Assembly: GCA_027886175.1 (NCBI GenBank)
Contig: JAJNNQ010000129.1
Location: forward strand, 4,402,001-4,466,000
Length of the DNA stretch: 64,000 bases
Source: Phylloscopus collybita
Taxonomy: Eukaryota > Chordata > Aves > Passeriformes > Phylloscopidae
Direction of reading: 5' to 3'
The number at the start of each line of letters is the position of its first letter. The stretch's first letter is position 1. The position numbers were made by a program, and so were the translations under genes. This document shows positions 63,781 through 64,000 of the stretch, piece by piece. Under the pieces are notes generated by a model that saw only the letters and a program-made list of their open reading frames with translations, had not been told where the DNA came from and ran no database searches.

Positions 63781-64000
63781 CAAAACAATTCCCTTTTTTT
63801 TTTATTTTGTGAAAAGTTTGCTCTCCATTCTTTACACGTACAACAAAACTTCACTCAACAATAGTCATTGAGGCTTTGATTCTGTTGCCATAAATAAAAC
63901 AAGCATTCACAGAAAAACAAATGAAATCACAGAAGGCTGGAACACAGCTTATGGGGACAAATATGTCACCTATAATAAGCAGGAAGAAACCAAGCAACAG
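63781..64000. other. Unique sequence to window end
   Basis: Short T run at about 63793-63804, then AT-rich unique sequence. Nothing else identified. Confidence 0.5.

Overview
This is eukaryotic nuclear DNA, most likely from a bird and probably a passerine. The repeats are the basis: several 3'-anchored CR1 LINE fragments and at least six solo LTRs of endogenous retroviruses with an avian look. The rest is AT-rich, CpG-poor unique sequence. I found no exon, tRNA, rRNA or CpG-island promoter. The window therefore reads as intergenic sequence or the inside of a large intron. All long open frames are unsupported, and the longest (230 codons) lies antisense to a decayed CR1.

Layout. 1-5.7 kb: unique sequence. 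5.7-7.0 kb: a solo LTR (family A, minus strand) followed almost at once by a second, unrelated LTR-like block. 8.4-8.7 kb: a CR1 3' end. 12.1-12.8 kb: a second family A LTR, near-identical to the first but with its own 4-bp target-site duplication (TSD). 13.9 kb: an unusually long pure A run. 17.7-18.5 kb: a longer decayed CR1 that includes reverse-transcriptase-region remnants. 20.8-21.3 and 25.4-26.1 kb: two probable LTR remnants. 28.0 kb: a strand-asymmetric G/T tract. 28.5-29.1 kb: a third, older family A LTR on the plus strand. 38.0-38.5 kb: a CR1 3' end on the minus strand.

49.2-59.6 kb: three solo LTRs of a second family (family B, 735-779 bp, TG...CA, 5-bp TSD), in orientations +, -, + under my assignment. 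The middle one sits inside a CR1 3' end and splits it, with a perfect GCTTG duplication. 63.6 kb: a possible further CR1 scrap.

No genes act together here. The story is one of retroelement insertion, solo-LTR formation and small rearrangements. The most interesting details are: a 20-bp stretch inside the split CR1 that also occurs downstream of it (possible templated insertion); a palindromic TATA-containing insertion in one family B LTR; imperfect 12-bp direct repeats abutting another; several perfect short hairpins; and a 24-bp perfect direct repeat exactly 700 bp apart. I did not find an undescribed multi-gene system.
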